Assembly: GCA_039030335.1 (NCBI GenBank)
Contig: JBCCEJ010000091.1
Location: 1 to 22,722, forward strand
Direction of reading: 5' to 3'
DNA: 22,722 bases
Source: JBCCEJ01 sp039030335
GTDB lineage: Bacteria > Pseudomonadota > Gammaproteobacteria > HK1
A model generated the notes under the pieces. The model saw only the letters and a list, made by a program, of their open reading frames with translations. It was not told the origin of the DNA and did no database searches. The translations under genes were made by a program, and so were the position numbers. Within the stretch, counting starts at the first letter, position 1, and the number at the start of each line of letters is the position of its first letter. Shown piece by piece: positions 21,786-22,722 of this stretch.

Positions 21786-22722
21786 GCATCGACGAAGGCG
21801 TGTTCTTCAGCTCCATCACTGATATGCGTCAAAAGATGAGCGCGGGTGAGTTTGGTCCAATCGACCTTACGGAAGCTCTGTTGGAACGGATTGAGCATTC
21901 GCAGAATAGCTTGAACAGCTTCATCACGGTTACCCGCGATGTAGCGATGCGTGAGGCCGAGCAAGCGCAGGCCGAAATGGATAAGGGCGACATCAGAACG
22001 CCACTCCATGGCGTGCCTTTGGCGTACAAGGACCTGCTCGCTACCAAGGGTGTTCCGACAACCTTTGCGTCGCGCGCGTATGCCAATTGGGTGCCGGACT
22101 ACGATGCGACGCAGGTTACGAACTTCCGCGAGGCGGGAGCGATCATGCTGGGCAAGCTCAACTTATCCGAAGGCGCCGCAGACTCGTCTAGCCTGTCTTC
22201 CGCATTCGGCGGTCCGAGGAATCCATGGAATCTGGAGCGAATAACGGGCGGATCCAGCGGCGGCTCTGCCGCTGCGGTCGCTGCCGGACTCGCGTACGGC
22301 GCCATCGGCAGCGATACGGCGATGTCGATCCGTCAGCCCGCAGCGCTATGCGGCATCGTGGGGCTGAAACCCACCTTCGGACGGGTCAGCAAGTATGGCG
22401 CCATGCCATTGGCGTTTTCGCTCGATCACCTGGGCCCGATGACGCGAACCGTTCACGATGCTGCATTGATGTTGCAGATCATGGCAGGAGACGATCCGCT
22501 GGACCCGACGACCGAGTTGCAGCCGGTTCCCGACTACGTGGCTGCGGTAGCTTCTGCTCCGGCCAGCCTTACGGGCATGAAGATCGGAATACCGCGGGAA
22601 CCCTTCTTTGAGGGTCTCGCGCCGGGCTGGGACGCTATCTTCGAAAGCGCGCTTGCCGTGTTCAAAGCCGCCGGCGGCATCCTGGAGGACTTTAAACTGC
22701 CCAATCCTGGCGACTTGAACCA
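21782..22722 (+). CDS. Amidase-signature family hydrolase, partial (3' end outside window)
   Basis: The frame is open from the ATG at 21782 to the window end (313 codons so far; family members are usually 450-500 aa). The amidase-signature Ser-cisSer-Lys triad is visible: Lys83 in AYKDLL, cis-Ser158 in TGGSSGGSAAA, and the nucleophile Ser182 in SDTAMSIRQPA, 24 residues after Ser158 as in the family. The residues before the nucleophile are Ala-Met instead of the near-universal Gly-Gly (TGGS), which form the oxyanion-hole turn. The rest (CGIVGLKPTFGRVSKYG, LDHLGPMTRTV) is ordinary. It is preceded by a coupled GatC-like protein. Substrate and activity are unknown. It could be a GatA-like, AtzE-like or general amidase. 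Confidence 0.9.
   Translation, partial: MSIDEGVFFSSITDMRQKMSAGEFGPIDLTEALLERIEHSQNSLNSFITVTRDVAMREAEQAQAEMDKGDIRTPLHGVPLAYKDLLATKGVPTTFASRAYANWVPDYDATQVTNFREAGAIMLGKLNLSEGAADSSSLSSAFGGPRNPWNLERITGGSSGGSAAAVAAGLAYGAIGSDTAMSIRQPAALCGIVGLKPTFGRVSKYGAMPLAFSLDHLGPMTRTVHDAALMLQIMAGDDPLDPTTELQPVPDYVAAVASAPASLTGMKIGIPREPFFEGLAPGWDAIFESALAVFKAAGGILEDFKLPNPGDLN

Noticed and set aside
1..22722. CRISPR arrays, tRNA or rRNA genes, transposases, toxin-antitoxin or known defence genes
   Set aside because: No direct-repeat arrays, cloverleaf-like sequences, transposase motifs or recognisable defence domains were seen on either strand.

Overview
The window looks like chromosomal DNA of an uncultured, GC-rich gammaproteobacterium. 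The best evidence is the conserved run lgt-thyA-folA followed by a convergent apaG-apaH pair, an assortment typical of gammaproteobacterial chromosomes. There is no plasmid backbone, phage gene, transposase, tRNA, rRNA or CRISPR array. The genus cannot be told from the sequence. The mix of paired acyl-CoA dehydrogenases, crotonase, sulfotransferase, MmgE/PrpD and amidase genes fits a marine, soil or host-associated heterotroph.

Layout. 1-300: an AT-rich stretch with a perfect 79-bp inverted repeat, unlike everything after it, abutting a 5'-truncated RlmI-type 23S rRNA methyltransferase gene (to 851). 1023-4522: housekeeping block, with lgt (lipoprotein diacylglyceryl transferase), thyA and folA (thymidylate/folate cycle, overlapping by ATGA) on +, and apaG-apaH on - converging on folA. 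4723-8860: a VOC/double-cupin fusion protein on -, then on + a METTL27-like methyltransferase, an FMN-binding PNPOx-fold protein and a divergent class I isoprenoid-synthase-like protein. 9062-12057: a succinate-semialdehyde-type aldehyde dehydrogenase with a clear terminator, a small VOC protein (-) and a crotonase-fold protein lacking both usual glutamates. 12320-13764: a three-gene cassette of a one-TM ORF, an ECF sigma factor and a secreted TPR-like protein. 13964-16321: two adjacent, dissimilar acyl-CoA dehydrogenases, probably a heteromeric enzyme. 16448-17344: a SULT-type sulfotransferase on -, divergent from an MmgE/PrpD protein (17713-19071), with an operator-like palindrome between. 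19280-21223: a membrane hybrid sensor kinase. 21573-end: a GatC-like 70-aa protein translationally coupled to an amidase-signature enzyme that runs off the window and carries an unusual substitution next to its nucleophile.

How the genes fit together. The housekeeping block is ordinary. The rest is an accessory catabolic or biosynthetic neighbourhood: CoA-ester chemistry (crotonase, two ACADs), aldehyde oxidation, sulfonation, PrpD-type and amidase reactions, with two sensory modules (ECF cassette, hybrid kinase). No single well-known pathway explains it. The points most worth a second look are the left-end hairpin, the isoprenoid-synthase-like protein, the crotonase without canonical catalytic acids, the ECF cassette, and the GatC-like/amidase pair. 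No clearly new defence or mobile system is visible.
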